From a bacterium (lineage in GTDB: Bacteria; Bacteroidota; Bacteroidia; Cytophagales; Cyclobacteriaceae): a DNA stretch of 41,951 nt. The stretch lies in NCBI GenBank assembly GCA_024743255.1, contig JANSWY010000038.1, positions 1 through 41,951 on the forward strand, given 5' to 3'. Positions within the stretch are counted from its first letter, which is position 1. Each line of letters opens with the position of its first letter. Shown one piece after another: positions 27,690-36,081 of this stretch. The notes below the pieces were generated by a model. It worked only from the letters and a program-made list of their open reading frames with translations. It was not told the origin of the DNA and searched no databases. A program made the position numbers and the translations under genes.

Positions 27690-28355
27690 TTACTCCTTTC
27701 TTACTACTCCCTGAACAATCAGAAATTGCGCTAATATATAGGTGGCCATAATGTAGACATGGCTGAAAGCAAATTCAGTAACAAACTGTCTAATCCCAAT
27801 CAATGAGTCGCTAATCACAAAAAGTATTGATCCTACCAGCACTTCGCGATAACCTTGAACGCTATTATTTCTTAATGCAGCTGTAGCAGACATTGAAATC
27901 AGACACGTACTGTACGCAATTACAGGGATTACCATAAATTGGTCTATACTAGGTAAGACATAATATAGATAAAGAGCTCCAAATACTATATAAGGTACCA
28001 GATAGGTGAATCTGGATTTAATAATCTCTGAAATACTCAGATTGATTTCAAGTCTAAATACAATGATGTATCCAATTTGCATCACTAAAAATGACCCCAA
28101 TCCAATAAGAAAACTAGTTTGGTCTTTCCACATTAGAAATACATCTCCAGCCCATGCAAAGATTAAAGCTCCTGCTAAAAACAAATGGTATTTGTAAACT
28201 CTGCCTTCTGTTCTTTCAATGAGATAATAGATCAGAATTGGCATTAAAAGAGGTTTAGAATATTGCGATATCTCTGTGTATTCTAAAGCAGTGGAGACTA
28301 TTTCTACTAGTCCAACTATGAAATATATTGTTCTAGCTATCTTGTAAGCTTTCAA
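27690..28355 (-). CDS. YhhN/TMEM86-family membrane protein (lysoplasmalogenase-like)
   Basis: 221 residues with about eight hydrophobic segments. The pattern KPLLMPILIYYLI, the AWAGDVFLM motif with its conserved Asp and the later ISDSLIGI motif are those of the YhhN family, members of which include the vertebrate lysoplasmalogenase TMEM86. Activity in bacteria is little tested. The start lies 23 nt inside the 3' end of the MFS transporter gene on the same strand, so the two are co-transcribed. Its stop is 2 nt from the convergent stop of the toast-rack gene. Confidence 0.82.
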   Translation of the reverse strand: MKAYKIARTIYFIVGLVEIVSTALEYTEISQYSKPLLMPILIYYLIERTEGRVYKYHLFLAGALIFAWAGDVFLMWKDQTSFLIGLGSFLVMQIGYIIVFRLEINLSISEIIKSRFTYLVPYIVFGALYLYYVLPSIDQFMVIPVIAYSTCLISMSATAALRNNSVQGYREVLVGSILFVISDSLIGIRQFVTEFAFSHVYIMATYILAQFLIVQGVVRKE

Positions 28356-29505
28356 TAGGTTTGGGTTTTGTTCTAAACAAAATTATGAATCCGATGATAG
28401 TAAGCAAGCTACAGATTAAAAAAGGGGGTAAAAAGTTTTGATTGAAACCATGATAAATGTAACCCGATACACCTGCTCCCAATCCAATGCCAGCTTCAAG
28501 GGCGATGTACATTGTCGCAATTCCTCTACCAATTTTGGTAGGCAATGATTGATCAATTGTCCATGCATAAATTGTAGGTGAAATCATCCCCATGGCAAAT
28601 CCCATACAGATTGAACCTGCAATAAAAGTATAGACCCCATTTGTGAATCCCAGTAATAGGACTGAAATTAACAAGATTGGTAACGTTACTTTTAGGACTG
28701 GGATCCTTCCATATTTATCACTTGCTTTTCCCGCTGCAATTCTTACTAATAACGATGCGAAAATGTAGAAAGTAAAATATAGCCCTTCATTTTCGATTCC
28801 TACAAAATCACTCATATACTTACCAAGTGTCAAAATAGCTCCGAAAGAGAATACAGATAGAGCTAATACAATACTTGAAACCAGAACTCTTGGCTCTATA
28901 AGATCAGTGGTGTTTAGTTTGAACATTCTGGCATCTAAACTTCTTCGATTTTCCAATGTTTCTTTTATACGGCCAAGGACAGCTACTGAAAGGATAGCAA
29001 GCCCTGCACTTGTATAAAACATTGCATTAAAGCCATAGTTCTGTACGATTAAAGGCCCAATTGATGGAGCAATTCCGGAACCAAGGTTACTGCAAAAACC
29101 TAATATCCCCATAGCTTCTCCACGTCTGTCTGCAGGAACAATATCTGAGACGAATGCAGCAGTTCCCGTTGGTTTAAACCCTGTAGAAAATCCATGAAAC
29201 ATCCTTACAGCGAAGAATGGAATTACTGCAAGAGCTATGGGATAGAAAAACGCAGCAATTGCTGACACTCCAGCTCCCAATACCATTACAGGCACTCTTC
29301 CCCACTGATCTGAAAGCTTACCACTGAACGGTCTTGAAATCAAAGCAGTTACAGTAAATAGTAAAATGATTAAGCCCACATGCTTATCACCACCTAACGA
29401 TTTGAGGTGATCAGGCAAGCTCGGAATCATCATACTGAAACTCCCGAAAAAAAGCAGGCCACTCAAACAGAGCAGCCAGAACTGTATGGAATATGTCTTT
29501 TTCAA
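28333..29505 (-). CDS. Major facilitator superfamily transporter
   Basis: 390 residues, about 12 membrane helices. The loop 2-3 motif A is GKLSDQWGRVPV and its second-half echo is GKASDKYGRIPV. The helix 4-5 region has RMFHGFSTGFKPTGTAAFVSDIVPADRRGEAMGIL, a style common in drug/sugar efflux members. The substrate cannot be told. It begins 3 nt after the prfB stop, so it is in the same transcript, and its end overlaps the YhhN-like gene. Confidence 0.88.
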   Translation of the reverse strand: MKKTYSIQFWLLCLSGLLFFGSFSMMIPSLPDHLKSLGGDKHVGLIILLFTVTALISRPFSGKLSDQWGRVPVMVLGAGVSAIAAFFYPIALAVIPFFAVRMFHGFSTGFKPTGTAAFVSDIVPADRRGEAMGILGFCSNLGSGIAPSIGPLIVQNYGFNAMFYTSAGLAILSVAVLGRIKETLENRRSLDARMFKLNTTDLIEPRVLVSSIVLALSVFSFGAILTLGKYMSDFVGIENEGLYFTFYIFASLLVRIAAGKASDKYGRIPVLKVTLPILLISVLLLGFTNGVYTFIAGSICMGFAMGMISPTIYAWTIDQSLPTKIGRGIATMYIALEAGIGLGAGVSGYIYHGFNQNFLPPFLICSLLTIIGFIILFRTKPKPIESLQDS

Positions 29506-29508
29506 TAT

Positions 29509-30601
29509 CTATTGTGTTTCCTCCTGCCCATGTAGCAGGTAGGCTTTGATAAAATCTCCAAGGTCTCCATCTAAGACATTTTGAACATCTGTTCTTTCGA
29601 CATTTGTTCTGTTGTCCTTGATAAGCTTATATGGATGCAAAACATAATTTCGGATCTGAGACCCAAAATCAATTCTCATCTTTCCTGCTTCAATCTCATC
29701 TCTCTTCTCATTCCTTTTTTGTATCTCCAGTTGATACAATTGAGATTTAAGCATGTTGAGCGCTTTCTCTTTATTCATCAGCTGAGAACGCTCTTGCTGA
29801 CATTCTATAATGATTCCAGAAGGAGCATGTCTCAACCTAACCGCGGTTTCAACTTTGTTTACATTCTGACCACCGGCACCACCAGAACGGAATGTTTCCC
29901 AGGTGATATCAGATGGGTTTACTTCAATTTCAATGCTATCATCTACCACAGGATAAACAAATATTGATGCGAATGATGTATGTCTTCTTCCACCAGAATC
30001 AAATGGTGAAATTCTAACTAATCTGTGAACTCCAATTTCAGATTTTAGAAATCCGTAAGCAAACTGTCCATCAATTTCGAGAGTTGCAGATTTAAGCCCT
30101 GCCACATCTCCGGGTTGATAATTAACTTCCTTTACTTTGAATCCCTGAGATTCGCCCCACATGATGTACATTCTCATCAATATCTCAGCCCAATCCTGAC
30201 TTTCAGTTCCTCCTGCACCAGGGTTGATCTCAAGCATTGCACTTAGTTGGTCCTCCTCAGCACTTAGCATCTTTTTGAATTCCAGCTCATCCAGAACTTT
30301 TAGTGCGTTCTCATAGTTGCTGTCAACTTCATCCATTGATGTCTCACCCATTTCATAGAACTCCTGTAGGGTTTCAACATCTTCAAATGCTGTTAGTACT
30401 TTTTCAAAATCGGTAACCCAGCTTTTTTTAGCTTTTATTCCTTTTAGGATTTTTTCTGCTTCTTTTGGGTCTTCCCAGAAATCTGGTTGGGTTGTGATGG
30501 TTTCTTCTTCTTCTACTTCTCTTTTCTTGACATCATAGTCAAAGATACCTCCTTAAAGCCTCTACTCTGGCCTTCAAGTCTTTCAACTGATCTGTGGTCA
30601 T
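29509..30601 (-). CDS. prfB: Peptide chain release factor 2 with programmed +1 frameshift
   Basis: Read from the ATG at 30601, the first 20 codons end in AGG AGG TAT CTT and then an in-frame TGA (30541-30539). A +1 slip at CTT-T resumes with GAC (30540) and runs to 29509, 363 residues in all, the normal length. This is the classic RF2 autoregulation: when RF2 is scarce, ribosomes pause at UGA, and the Shine-Dalgarno-like AGGAGG promotes the slip. Later motifs confirm RF2: SPF in RISPFDSGG (UGA/UAA reading) and [10 protein letters not shown] with GGQ for peptidyl-tRNA hydrolysis. A plain ORF call would start falsely at 30351 and lose about 83 residues. MFS and YhhN-like genes follow. Confidence 0.95.
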
Positions 30602-30662
30602 AATTATGTTTATTTAGAATTGCGAAGGTACTCTATTTGAGAGATATAATGCATGAAAAGAA

Positions 30663-31148
30663 TTAATCAATAATAGTAATTTTATTTCTACCTCTGATCT
30701 TAAATTTCTTTTCTCTTAAAAGCCATAATACGTAACCTAACCCAGCTATTCCGGCTGATTGAAGGGCTGTACGGCCATTAATGTTTTCCTGATTAACACT
30801 GTCAATTATAAAGTAACCAGCTCCCGCAATCATTATTGATGGACCATATTGCCCAACATTAAACGCTTTTATATGCTTTCCTCTTATATCAATTTCTTTG
30901 ATACTGTCGATGTGAATGTCGTATCTCTCAAAATGGATTAAGCTATCACTGAAATCTTTAATGATTCCTCCCACGTAGTAATCTGTCCCGAGTGTTTTCA
31001 ACTTAATTTCATTTCCGACATGGAAAGTGATTTTGTTTTTACTTCCGATTCTACTCAATAAAAGTCTTTTCTGAGCATAACAGTTAGGGAGGAGTATCAG
31101 AGTTGATACTATTACAAGAAAAGTAAGTTTGGCAGGTAAGGTATTCAT
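30663..31148 (-). CDS. Hypothetical secreted/membrane protein
   Basis: 161 residues from the ATG at 31148 (MNTLPAKLTFLVIVSTLILLPNCYAQK), a signal peptide with a possible lipoprotein cysteine (PNC). The frame is open upstream to 31253, but that would overlap ilvE and its terminator. A small beta-rich middle (VGNEIKLKTLGTDYYVGGIIKDFSD, then IDSIKEIDIRGK) is followed by two hydrophobic stretches (SIMIAGAGYFII, LQSAGIAGLGYVLWLL) and a basic tail. I do not recognise a family. It lies between ilvE and prfB on the same strand; the ilvE terminator is just before its start, so it may depend on read-through. Confidence 0.6.
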   Translation of the reverse strand: MNTLPAKLTFLVIVSTLILLPNCYAQKRLLLSRIGSKNKITFHVGNEIKLKTLGTDYYVGGIIKDFSDSLIHFERYDIHIDSIKEIDIRGKHIKAFNVGQYGPSIMIAGAGYFIIDSVNQENINGRTALQSAGIAGLGYVLWLLREKKFKIRGRNKITIID

Positions 31149-31150
31149 TA

Positions 31151-31187
31151 AACAAAAAAGTCCACTGACATTAAAATGCCAATGGAC
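31151..31187 (-). terminator. Rho-independent terminator after ilvE
   Basis: On the minus strand, GTCCATTG (31187-31180) pairs with CAGTGGAC (31167-31160) with one G-T, followed by TTTTTTGTT (31159-31151). It lies 25 nt past the ilvE stop and ends 3 nt before the hypothetical gene's start codon. Confidence 0.7.
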
Positions 31188-31212
31188 TTCAAAATGTTGT
31201 CTCAGAGATGAT

Positions 31213-32277
31213 CTAGATTTTATATAACCATCCATGTTTATCTTCAAGCTCACCAGATTTGATTTTATTCAAGTCCGCAAGCATTCTGTTACTGATTTCT
31301 CTACCTTCAACTGCTGGCAACTCATAATCAACTCCGTCATAACCGATTGCTTTGATTTGAGCGATAGTTGCTGCAGTTCCGGCACCAAATGCTTCTTGCA
31401 TTCTACCTTCTTTGATAGCATCTATTACCTCAGTTACTTTAATTGGTCTTTCTTCTACTTCAATTCCCCATTCTTTAGCAAGAGTCATTACACTGTCTCT
31501 TGTAATTCCTTTAAGGATAGTATCACCAGTCGGAGCAGTTACTAGTTTGTTATCTATTACAAACATCAGGTTCATTGTACCTGCTTCTTCAATGTACTCA
31601 TGGTTCTTGCCATCAGTCCAGATTAACTGGTTGTAACCTTCTTTCTGAGCCTGAACAGCTGGGTAAAGTGCAGCAGCGTAGTTTCCTCCAGTCTTAGCGA
31701 AACCTGTTCCACCAGCAGCAGCTCTTGTGTAATGAGTTTCCACTTTTACTTTTACAGGTTCTGCATAGTATGCACCTACCGGACAGGTGATAATTATGAA
31801 CTTATAAGTATCAGAAGGTCTGATTCCAACATAAGGGTCAAAACCGAAGATGAAAGGTCTGATGTATAAAGAAGTACCCTCTTTTGATGGAATCCACTCA
31901 TGATCCAATTTCAATAATTCATGAAGACCTTCCATGAAGATTTCCTCCGGAAGTTCGGGGATACATACTCTTTCAGCACTTTTATTCAGTCTTTTTGCAT
32001 TATCAATCGGTCTGAATACAGCAATTTCGCCATCCTTAGTTCTGTAAGCTTTCAATCCTTCAAAAACAGTTTGGCTGTAATGCAAAGTAGTATTTGCAGG
32101 GCTAATAGATAAATCACCGTAAGGGACTATCCTGAAGTCTCCCCACTCGCCATTTTCGTAATCAGCAATAAACATGTGATCAGAATATAGCTTTCCAAAG
32201 ACCAGGTTCTCCTGATCAAACTGTGATAATTTTGAGTTTGTCGTTTTTTCTACGGAGATGTTAATTGTATCTATCAT
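31213..32277 (-). CDS. ilvE: Branched-chain amino acid aminotransferase
   Basis: 354 residues, the larger (eukaryote-like) type of class IV aminotransferase. It makes leucine, isoleucine and valine from their 2-oxo acids with glutamate, using PLP in the cytoplasm. Visible are HYSQTVFEGLKAYR, RPIDNAKRLNKSAERVCIP, SLYIRPF, the PLP-lysine K195 in AKTGGNYAA and the EEAGTMNLMF motif. A GTAATI phosphate-binding turn lies near the C-terminus. A -7-like TAATTTCG (32304-32297) is 20 nt before the start, without a clear -33. No other branched-chain gene is near. Confidence 0.93.
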   Translation of the reverse strand: MIDTINISVEKTTNSKLSQFDQENLVFGKLYSDHMFIADYENGEWGDFRIVPYGDLSISPANTTLHYSQTVFEGLKAYRTKDGEIAVFRPIDNAKRLNKSAERVCIPELPEEIFMEGLHELLKLDHEWIPSKEGTSLYIRPFIFGFDPYVGIRPSDTYKFIIITCPVGAYYAEPVKVKVETHYTRAAAGGTGFAKTGGNYAAALYPAVQAQKEGYNQLIWTDGKNHEYIEEAGTMNLMFVIDNKLVTAPTGDTILKGITRDSVMTLAKEWGIEVEERPIKVTEVIDAIKEGRMQEAFGAGTAATIAQIKAIGYDGVDYELPAVEGREISNRMLADLNKIKSGELEDKHGWLYKI

Positions 32278-32388
32278 GGTTTATACTATTTAAATGCGAA
32301 ATTAGGCAATCCGCATGAATTGATCTCTTTGTTCTGGTAACAATTTTGTAATTGAAACCTCTAAAATCGACTTGAAATTGAAAGATTT

Positions 32389-32937
32389 TTATTTTTCAGG
32401 AATCCAGTTTATTTCAGGAGCTCCAAGTTCCATTCCCATTTTTCTTCCGAGCACAAAAAAGTAGTCGGAAAGGCGATTTAAGAATTTGAGAATTGTGGAA
32501 TCAACTTCTTCCTCCTGATGAATTCTGATGATGCTTCTTTCGGTTCTTCTGCAGACTGTTCTACAAACATGAGCAACAGAAACAGATTGATGCCCACCTG
32601 GTAAAATAAAATACTTCAACTCAGGAAGCTGCTCAGACATTTCGTCAATTTCTGATTCCAGTCTTGAAATATGATCATCTGTAATATCAGGCAATTTAAA
32701 TTTTGTGTAGCCAGGAGTTGTAGCCATTATTGACCCAATTACAAAAAGTGTGTCTTGAATGAATTGAAGGATTTCTTGTCTGTTTTGATTGACATCCTGA
32801 TCTCTTAACAAGCCTATGAATGAATTCAGTTCATCCACATTACCATAAGCTTCAATTCTCAGATTGGACTTTTCAACTTTGGTTCCTCCGATCAAGGAAG
32901 TCTTACCCTGATCTCCAGTTTTGGTGTAAACCTTCAT
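32389..32937 (-). CDS. Cob(I)alamin adenosyltransferase, PduO type
   Basis: 182 residues. The enzyme attaches the adenosyl group of ATP to cob(I)alamin to make coenzyme B12. The N-terminal ATP site KVYTKTGDQGKTSLIGG is complete; YGNVDELNSFIGLLR, the HVCRTVCRRTERSI segment and the late LNRLSDYFFVLGRK complete the family pattern. It starts 6 nt after the stop of the ABC ATPase gene, so both lie in one transcript, though no functional link is evident. The cofactor would serve B12 enzymes elsewhere in the genome. Confidence 0.93.
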   Translation of the reverse strand: MKVYTKTGDQGKTSLIGGTKVEKSNLRIEAYGNVDELNSFIGLLRDQDVNQNRQEILQFIQDTLFVIGSIMATTPGYTKFKLPDITDDHISRLESEIDEMSEQLPELKYFILPGGHQSVSVAHVCRTVCRRTERSIIRIHQEEEVDSTILKFLNRLSDYFFVLGRKMGMELGAPEINWIPEK

Positions 32938-32943
32938 ACTACT

Positions 32944-33654
32944 TTAAGCTGTTTCTGACCTTCTTACATTTTCATTGATAACATCGGTCTCTACCAGACC
33001 ATCTCTCAAACGGATAATTCGGTGCGCATATTCTGCGATATCTTCTTCGTGAGTTACCATGATGATGGTGTTTCCTTTGTCATGGAGTTCCTGGAACAAA
33101 TCCATGATGTCGTAAGAAGTTTTGGAGTCAAGGTTTCCTGTAGGTTCATCCGCAAGAATAATGGACGGGTCATTTACCAAAGCTCTGGCGATTGCTACCC
33201 TTTGTCTTTGGCCTCCGGACAGTTCATTTGGTTTATGATGAGCCCGATCACCCAGACCTACACCTGCAAGAGCAGCCAAGGCTTTTTCTTCTCTATCATA
33301 TTTTCCGTAACCTGCATAGACTAATGGAAGTGCCACGTTTTCTAATGCAGTAGCTCTTGGAAGTAAGTTAAATGTCTGGAATACGAACCCTATTTCCTTG
33401 TTTCGGATTTCAGCCAGCTCATTTTCAGTAAGATCACTCACATCATGACCATTCAGTACGTACTGACCAAAACTAGGTGAATCCAGGCATCCAATGATGT
33501 TCATTAGGGTTGACTTACCGGAACCAGACGGTCCCATGAATGCAACGTATTCACCTTGATTGATTTCAATTGAAACAGATTTTAGAGCATTAATGATTTC
33601 TGCCCCCATGACATACTTTCTGCCAATTTCATGTGTTTTGATTATACTAGCCAT
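32944..33654 (-). CDS. ABC transporter ATP-binding protein, LolD/MacB/FtsE-like
   Basis: 236 residues from the ATG at 33654 ([17 protein letters not shown]); an upstream open stretch to 33741 looks like 5' leader. Walker A is [10 protein letters not shown]-loop VFQTFNLL, signature LSGGQRQR, Walker [10 protein letters not shown] and switch His VTHEE. The [19 protein letters not shown] pattern is that of the type VII group (MacB, LolD), which drive outer-membrane lipoprotein release or mechanotransmission rather than import. Its membrane partner is not adjacent; cobalamin adenosyltransferase follows instead. It is divergent from the gene at 33752. Confidence 0.88.
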   Translation of the reverse strand: MASIIKTHEIGRKYVMGAEIINALKSVSIEINQGEYVAFMGPSGSGKSTLMNIIGCLDSPSFGQYVLNGHDVSDLTENELAEIRNKEIGFVFQTFNLLPRATALENVALPLVYAGYGKYDREEKALAALAGVGLGDRAHHKPNELSGGQRQRVAIARALVNDPSIILADEPTGNLDSKTSYDIMDLFQELHDKGNTIIMVTHEEDIAEYAHRIIRLRDGLVETDVINENVRRSETA

Positions 33655-33751
33655 ATCTTGAGTTAATACTATCCTGAATTTAGACGATTTCCTGAAACTT
33701 AGGTTATGGTTTATACGATTAACTTCTAAATTCTGGAGCAATTTAATACTT

Positions 33752-34186
33752 ATGAAGCATTTCTTGTTGATCTGTGTGTTAGGCGTATTTTATTCTTCCT
33801 GTCCGGTTTATGGCCAGGATGGCTGGCAGATATTGTCAGATGTTACTATTGAAAAGAAATGGGACGAAATGATCCAAATGGATAGGGAATTCCCAAGTTT
33901 TGGTCTACAATTGATGGAAGCGGCAGGGTCCAAGATTACATTAACTGGATTTATGATGCCATTAGATGAGTTAATCTCACAAGAATCATTTGTCTTATCT
34001 TCTCTACCATTTCAATCTTGTTTCTTCTGCGGAGGGGCAGGTCCAGAGACTGTTGCTCAGATCAACCTCAATGGATCATTTAAATACACGGACCAAAAAA
34101 TTACTGTCGAAGGTACTCTTAGACTAAATGACTCGGATCCCTTTGCGCTCTACTACACTTTGGAGAACTCCAAAATATTGGATTAG
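33752..34186 (+). CDS. Small secreted CxxC protein, DUF3299-like
   Basis: 144 residues with a signal peptide (1-21, ending VYGQ). The middle reads [24 protein letters not shown], then [16 protein letters not shown] with C90 and C93, then a strand-rich end ([13 protein letters not shown]). This layout matches small periplasmic DUF3299-type proteins that carry a beta-barrel with a CxxC and are sometimes near metal-handling genes. The CxxC could bind a metal or be a redox pair; this is inference. Its TAG stop shares two bases with the stop codon of the convergent SemiSWEET (TTAG). Confidence 0.6.
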   Translation: MKHFLLICVLGVFYSSCPVYGQDGWQILSDVTIEKKWDEMIQMDREFPSFGLQLMEAAGSKITLTGFMMPLDELISQESFVLSSLPFQSCFFCGGAGPETVAQINLNGSFKYTDQKITVEGTLRLNDSDPFALYYTLENSKILD

Positions 34187-34443
34187 CCGTACCTCAGTTT
34201 AAAGTACAATATTATACCACTAAGTGTTAATGTCACGGTATTTGCAGCTATCAAAGGTGTGTCTTTTATTATGATACCATAGATCAACCATAAGAGCACT
34301 CCAATAAAGAATATCACAAACATCACAAGCGATAAGTCTTTCGCCGATCTGGATTTCCAGGTTTTGATTACCTGAGGCAGGAATGAAATGGAAGTGAGAA
34401 CAGCCGCTACAAACCCAATGATTTCTACATCTTCTAGTACCAT
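34183..34443 (-). CDS. SemiSWEET sugar transporter (PQ-loop, three helices)
   Basis: 86 residues, three membrane helices, with the PQ motif in SFLPQVIKTWKSRSAKDLS. SemiSWEETs are half-size relatives of plant SWEETs; they dimerise and move sugars such as sucrose or glucose down a gradient. The length and the NTVTLTLSGIIL third helix fit. It is divergent from a DeoR-type regulator of sugar metabolism across an 81-nt gap that contains a phased direct repeat, so regulation by that protein is plausible. Confidence 0.88.
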   Translation of the reverse strand: MVLEDVEIIGFVAAVLTSISFLPQVIKTWKSRSAKDLSLVMFVIFFIGVLLWLIYGIIIKDTPLIAANTVTLTLSGIILYFKLRYG

Positions 34444-34494
34444 TATTTAATTGATTTTGCGTTTATTAATTCAAATATCTAATTTATTTAGAAT

Positions 34495-34513
34495 AAAACC
34501 GCAAAAAACCGCA
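34495..34513 (+). repeat. Phased direct repeat, candidate DeoR operator
   Basis: AAAACCGCA occurs at 34495-34503 and again at 34505-34513, a 10-nt period that places both copies on one face of the helix. It lies 11 nt before the DeoR-type gene and between it and the divergent SemiSWEET, where an autoregulatory operator would be expected. TATATTTA (34514-34521) directly after it resembles a -7 box. Confidence 0.5.
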
Positions 34514-34524
34514 TATATTTATGC

Positions 34525-35277
34525 ATGCTTAAAGAAGAAAGGCAACAATTTATACTCAAAAGGCTCTCGGAAGAGGAACGAGTCACCAGTTTGGAGCTTA
34601 GTAAAGAACTGAATGTATCCGATGATACGATTAGGAGAGATTTGAAAGTGTTGGCAGATGAGGGGTTAATCCAGAAAGTTCATGGAGGTGCAATTCCTAA
34701 ACCTAGTGCTCCGATAAGCTATTTGGAACGATTAAATTTTGAGGAGCATAAAAAGACCGCACTGGCAAAAAAGCTGTTGCCAATAATTAATCCAGGGATG
34801 GTTCTGCTAATCGATGGAGGCACTACTAATCTCATAGCAGTCAAACAATTTCCAACAAACATTTCACTGACTGTGGCGACTAACAGCATTCCTGTTGCTG
34901 CAGAGCTTTCAGCATATCCCAATATTGATATCATCATGCTTGGTGGTAATGTATTAAAATCCTCTCAGGCAACAGTCGGTCTTGAAGCTGTTCAGGCTTT
35001 AGATATGGTATATGCGGATTTGTGTTTGATGGGTACTTGTAGTTTTCATTCGGAAATAGGACTTACTTCAACTAACAAGGATGAATCTTTACTCAAATCC
35101 AAGATGGTGAAGTCCTCTAAAAAAGTCTTGCTTATGGCAACCAATGATAAACTGGAAACTGCCTCAAATTTCCGGGTGTGTGACACAGATCAAATAGACT
35201 ATTTGATTCATGAGGATGATGCTTCACAAGAAATTTTAGAGAATTTTAAGAGTAGGGGAATAGAAATTATTAATTAA
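34525..35277 (+). CDS. DeoR/GlpR-family transcriptional regulator
   Basis: 250 residues, the usual length. The N-terminal winged helix-turn-helix is classic: ERQQFILKRLSEEERVTSLELSKELNVSDDTIRRDLKVLADEGLIQKVHGGA. The C-terminal sugar-isomerase-like sensor has LIDGGTTN, VATNSIPVA, MLGGNV, LMGTCSFH and the late MATNDKLET. Such proteins usually repress genes for a sugar or sugar phosphate and respond to a phosphorylated sugar. A VOC gene follows 4 nt after its stop. Confidence 0.92.
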   Translation: MLKEERQQFILKRLSEEERVTSLELSKELNVSDDTIRRDLKVLADEGLIQKVHGGAIPKPSAPISYLERLNFEEHKKTALAKKLLPIINPGMVLLIDGGTTNLIAVKQFPTNISLTVATNSIPVAAELSAYPNIDIIMLGGNVLKSSQATVGLEAVQALDMVYADLCLMGTCSFHSEIGLTSTNKDESLLKSKMVKSSKKVLLMATNDKLETASNFRVCDTDQIDYLIHEDDASQEILENFKSRGIEIIN

Positions 35278-35281
35278 TAAC

Positions 35282-35677
35282 ATGTTTATAGAACACATCG
35301 CAATCTGGACCGAGAATTTAGAAGGAATGACTGCTTTCTATGAAAAGTACTTCGATGGGAAACGAAATGAAAAGTACTTTAACTCTAAAAAGAACTTCGA
35401 ATCATATTTTGTTAAGTTTGATTCAGGATGTAGGTTGGAGATCATGCAAATGCCAACTATACCTGAAACCAGAAATGATGCATATTCTCAATTTTCAGGA
35501 ATCATACATTTTGCCTTTGACTTGAAAAATAAGGAATCAATCGATTTAAAAACCAAAGAGCTGGTAGCAGCTGGCTATGAATTAATTGATGGGCCCAGAG
35601 TGACCGGAGATGGATACTATGAGAGCGTAATACTTGATCCAGATAAAAATCGGGTCGAGCTGACTTGCTTGGTATAA
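35282..35677 (+). CDS. VOC-superfamily protein (glyoxalase/bleomycin-resistance fold)
   Basis: 131 residues with the paired beta-alpha-beta-beta-beta units of the vicinal oxygen chelate fold. The expected metal-site residues are H5 (IEHIAIW), E in RLEIMQ, H in GIIHFAFDL and E in NRVELTCL. They could form a complete H/E/H/E site as in glyoxalase I, but substrate is not predictable. It follows the DeoR-type regulator by 4 nt and is likely co-transcribed with it. Confidence 0.83.
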   Translation: MFIEHIAIWTENLEGMTAFYEKYFDGKRNEKYFNSKKNFESYFVKFDSGCRLEIMQMPTIPETRNDAYSQFSGIIHFAFDLKNKESIDLKTKELVAAGYELIDGPRVTGDGYYESVILDPDKNRVELTCLV

Positions 35678-35748
35678 TTCTGTTTGAGATTTGGTCCAAC
35701 CTGTTGTATTCCATTATATTCACTGATCTCAACTGAATCGACTTTACT

Positions 35749-36081
35749 TTGAGTGAAAAAACTAATTTCTTTCAGGATGTTATGGAAGTAGCTGCCCTAG
35801 TACCGCAGGGAAGAGTTACTAGCTATGGGGCAATTGCCAGGTATTTAGGGTTTAAGAACAGAGCCAGAATGGTTGGATGGGCCATGAATCAAGCTGGGAA
35901 TTATCCTAATGTTCCAGCTCACAGAGTTGTTAATAGTGCCGGCCAACTCACCGGTAAAGCTCATTTCAACCCACCCGAAAAAATGGAGCAGCTACTATTG
36001 GAAGAAGGTGTTGAAGTCAAATCAGATAAAATTCAGAATTTTAAGAAGGTTTTTTGGGATCCAAGTGAGGAACTAATATGA
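35749..36081 (+). CDS. Alkyltransferase-like protein (ATL), TTG start
   Basis: 110 residues with the DNA-binding domain of O6-alkylguanine alkyltransferase: VPQGRVTSYGAIARYLG, RMVGWAMNQ and VPAHRVVNSAG. The methyl-acceptor cysteine of PCHRV is alanine here (A57), so it cannot demethylate DNA. ATL proteins bind O6-alkylguanine and pass it to nucleotide excision repair. The start is TTG; the next ATG (residue 12) would cut off MSEKTNFFQD, which matches the usual beginning of Bacteroidota homologues. It overlaps the following gene as ATGA. Confidence 0.87.
   Translation: MSEKTNFFQDVMEVAALVPQGRVTSYGAIARYLGFKNRARMVGWAMNQAGNYPNVPAHRVVNSAGQLTGKAHFNPPEKMEQLLLEEGVEVKSDKIQNFKKVFWDPSEELI

Noticed and set aside
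30351-30538. Internal ATG 30351 as the start of release factor 2.
   Set aside because: The RF2 N-terminal domain is encoded upstream through the programmed frameshift; a start here would remove it.
31149-31253. Extension of the hypothetical protein into ilvE.
   Set aside because: It would run through the ilvE terminator and stop codon and place 35 non-secretory residues before a clear signal peptide.
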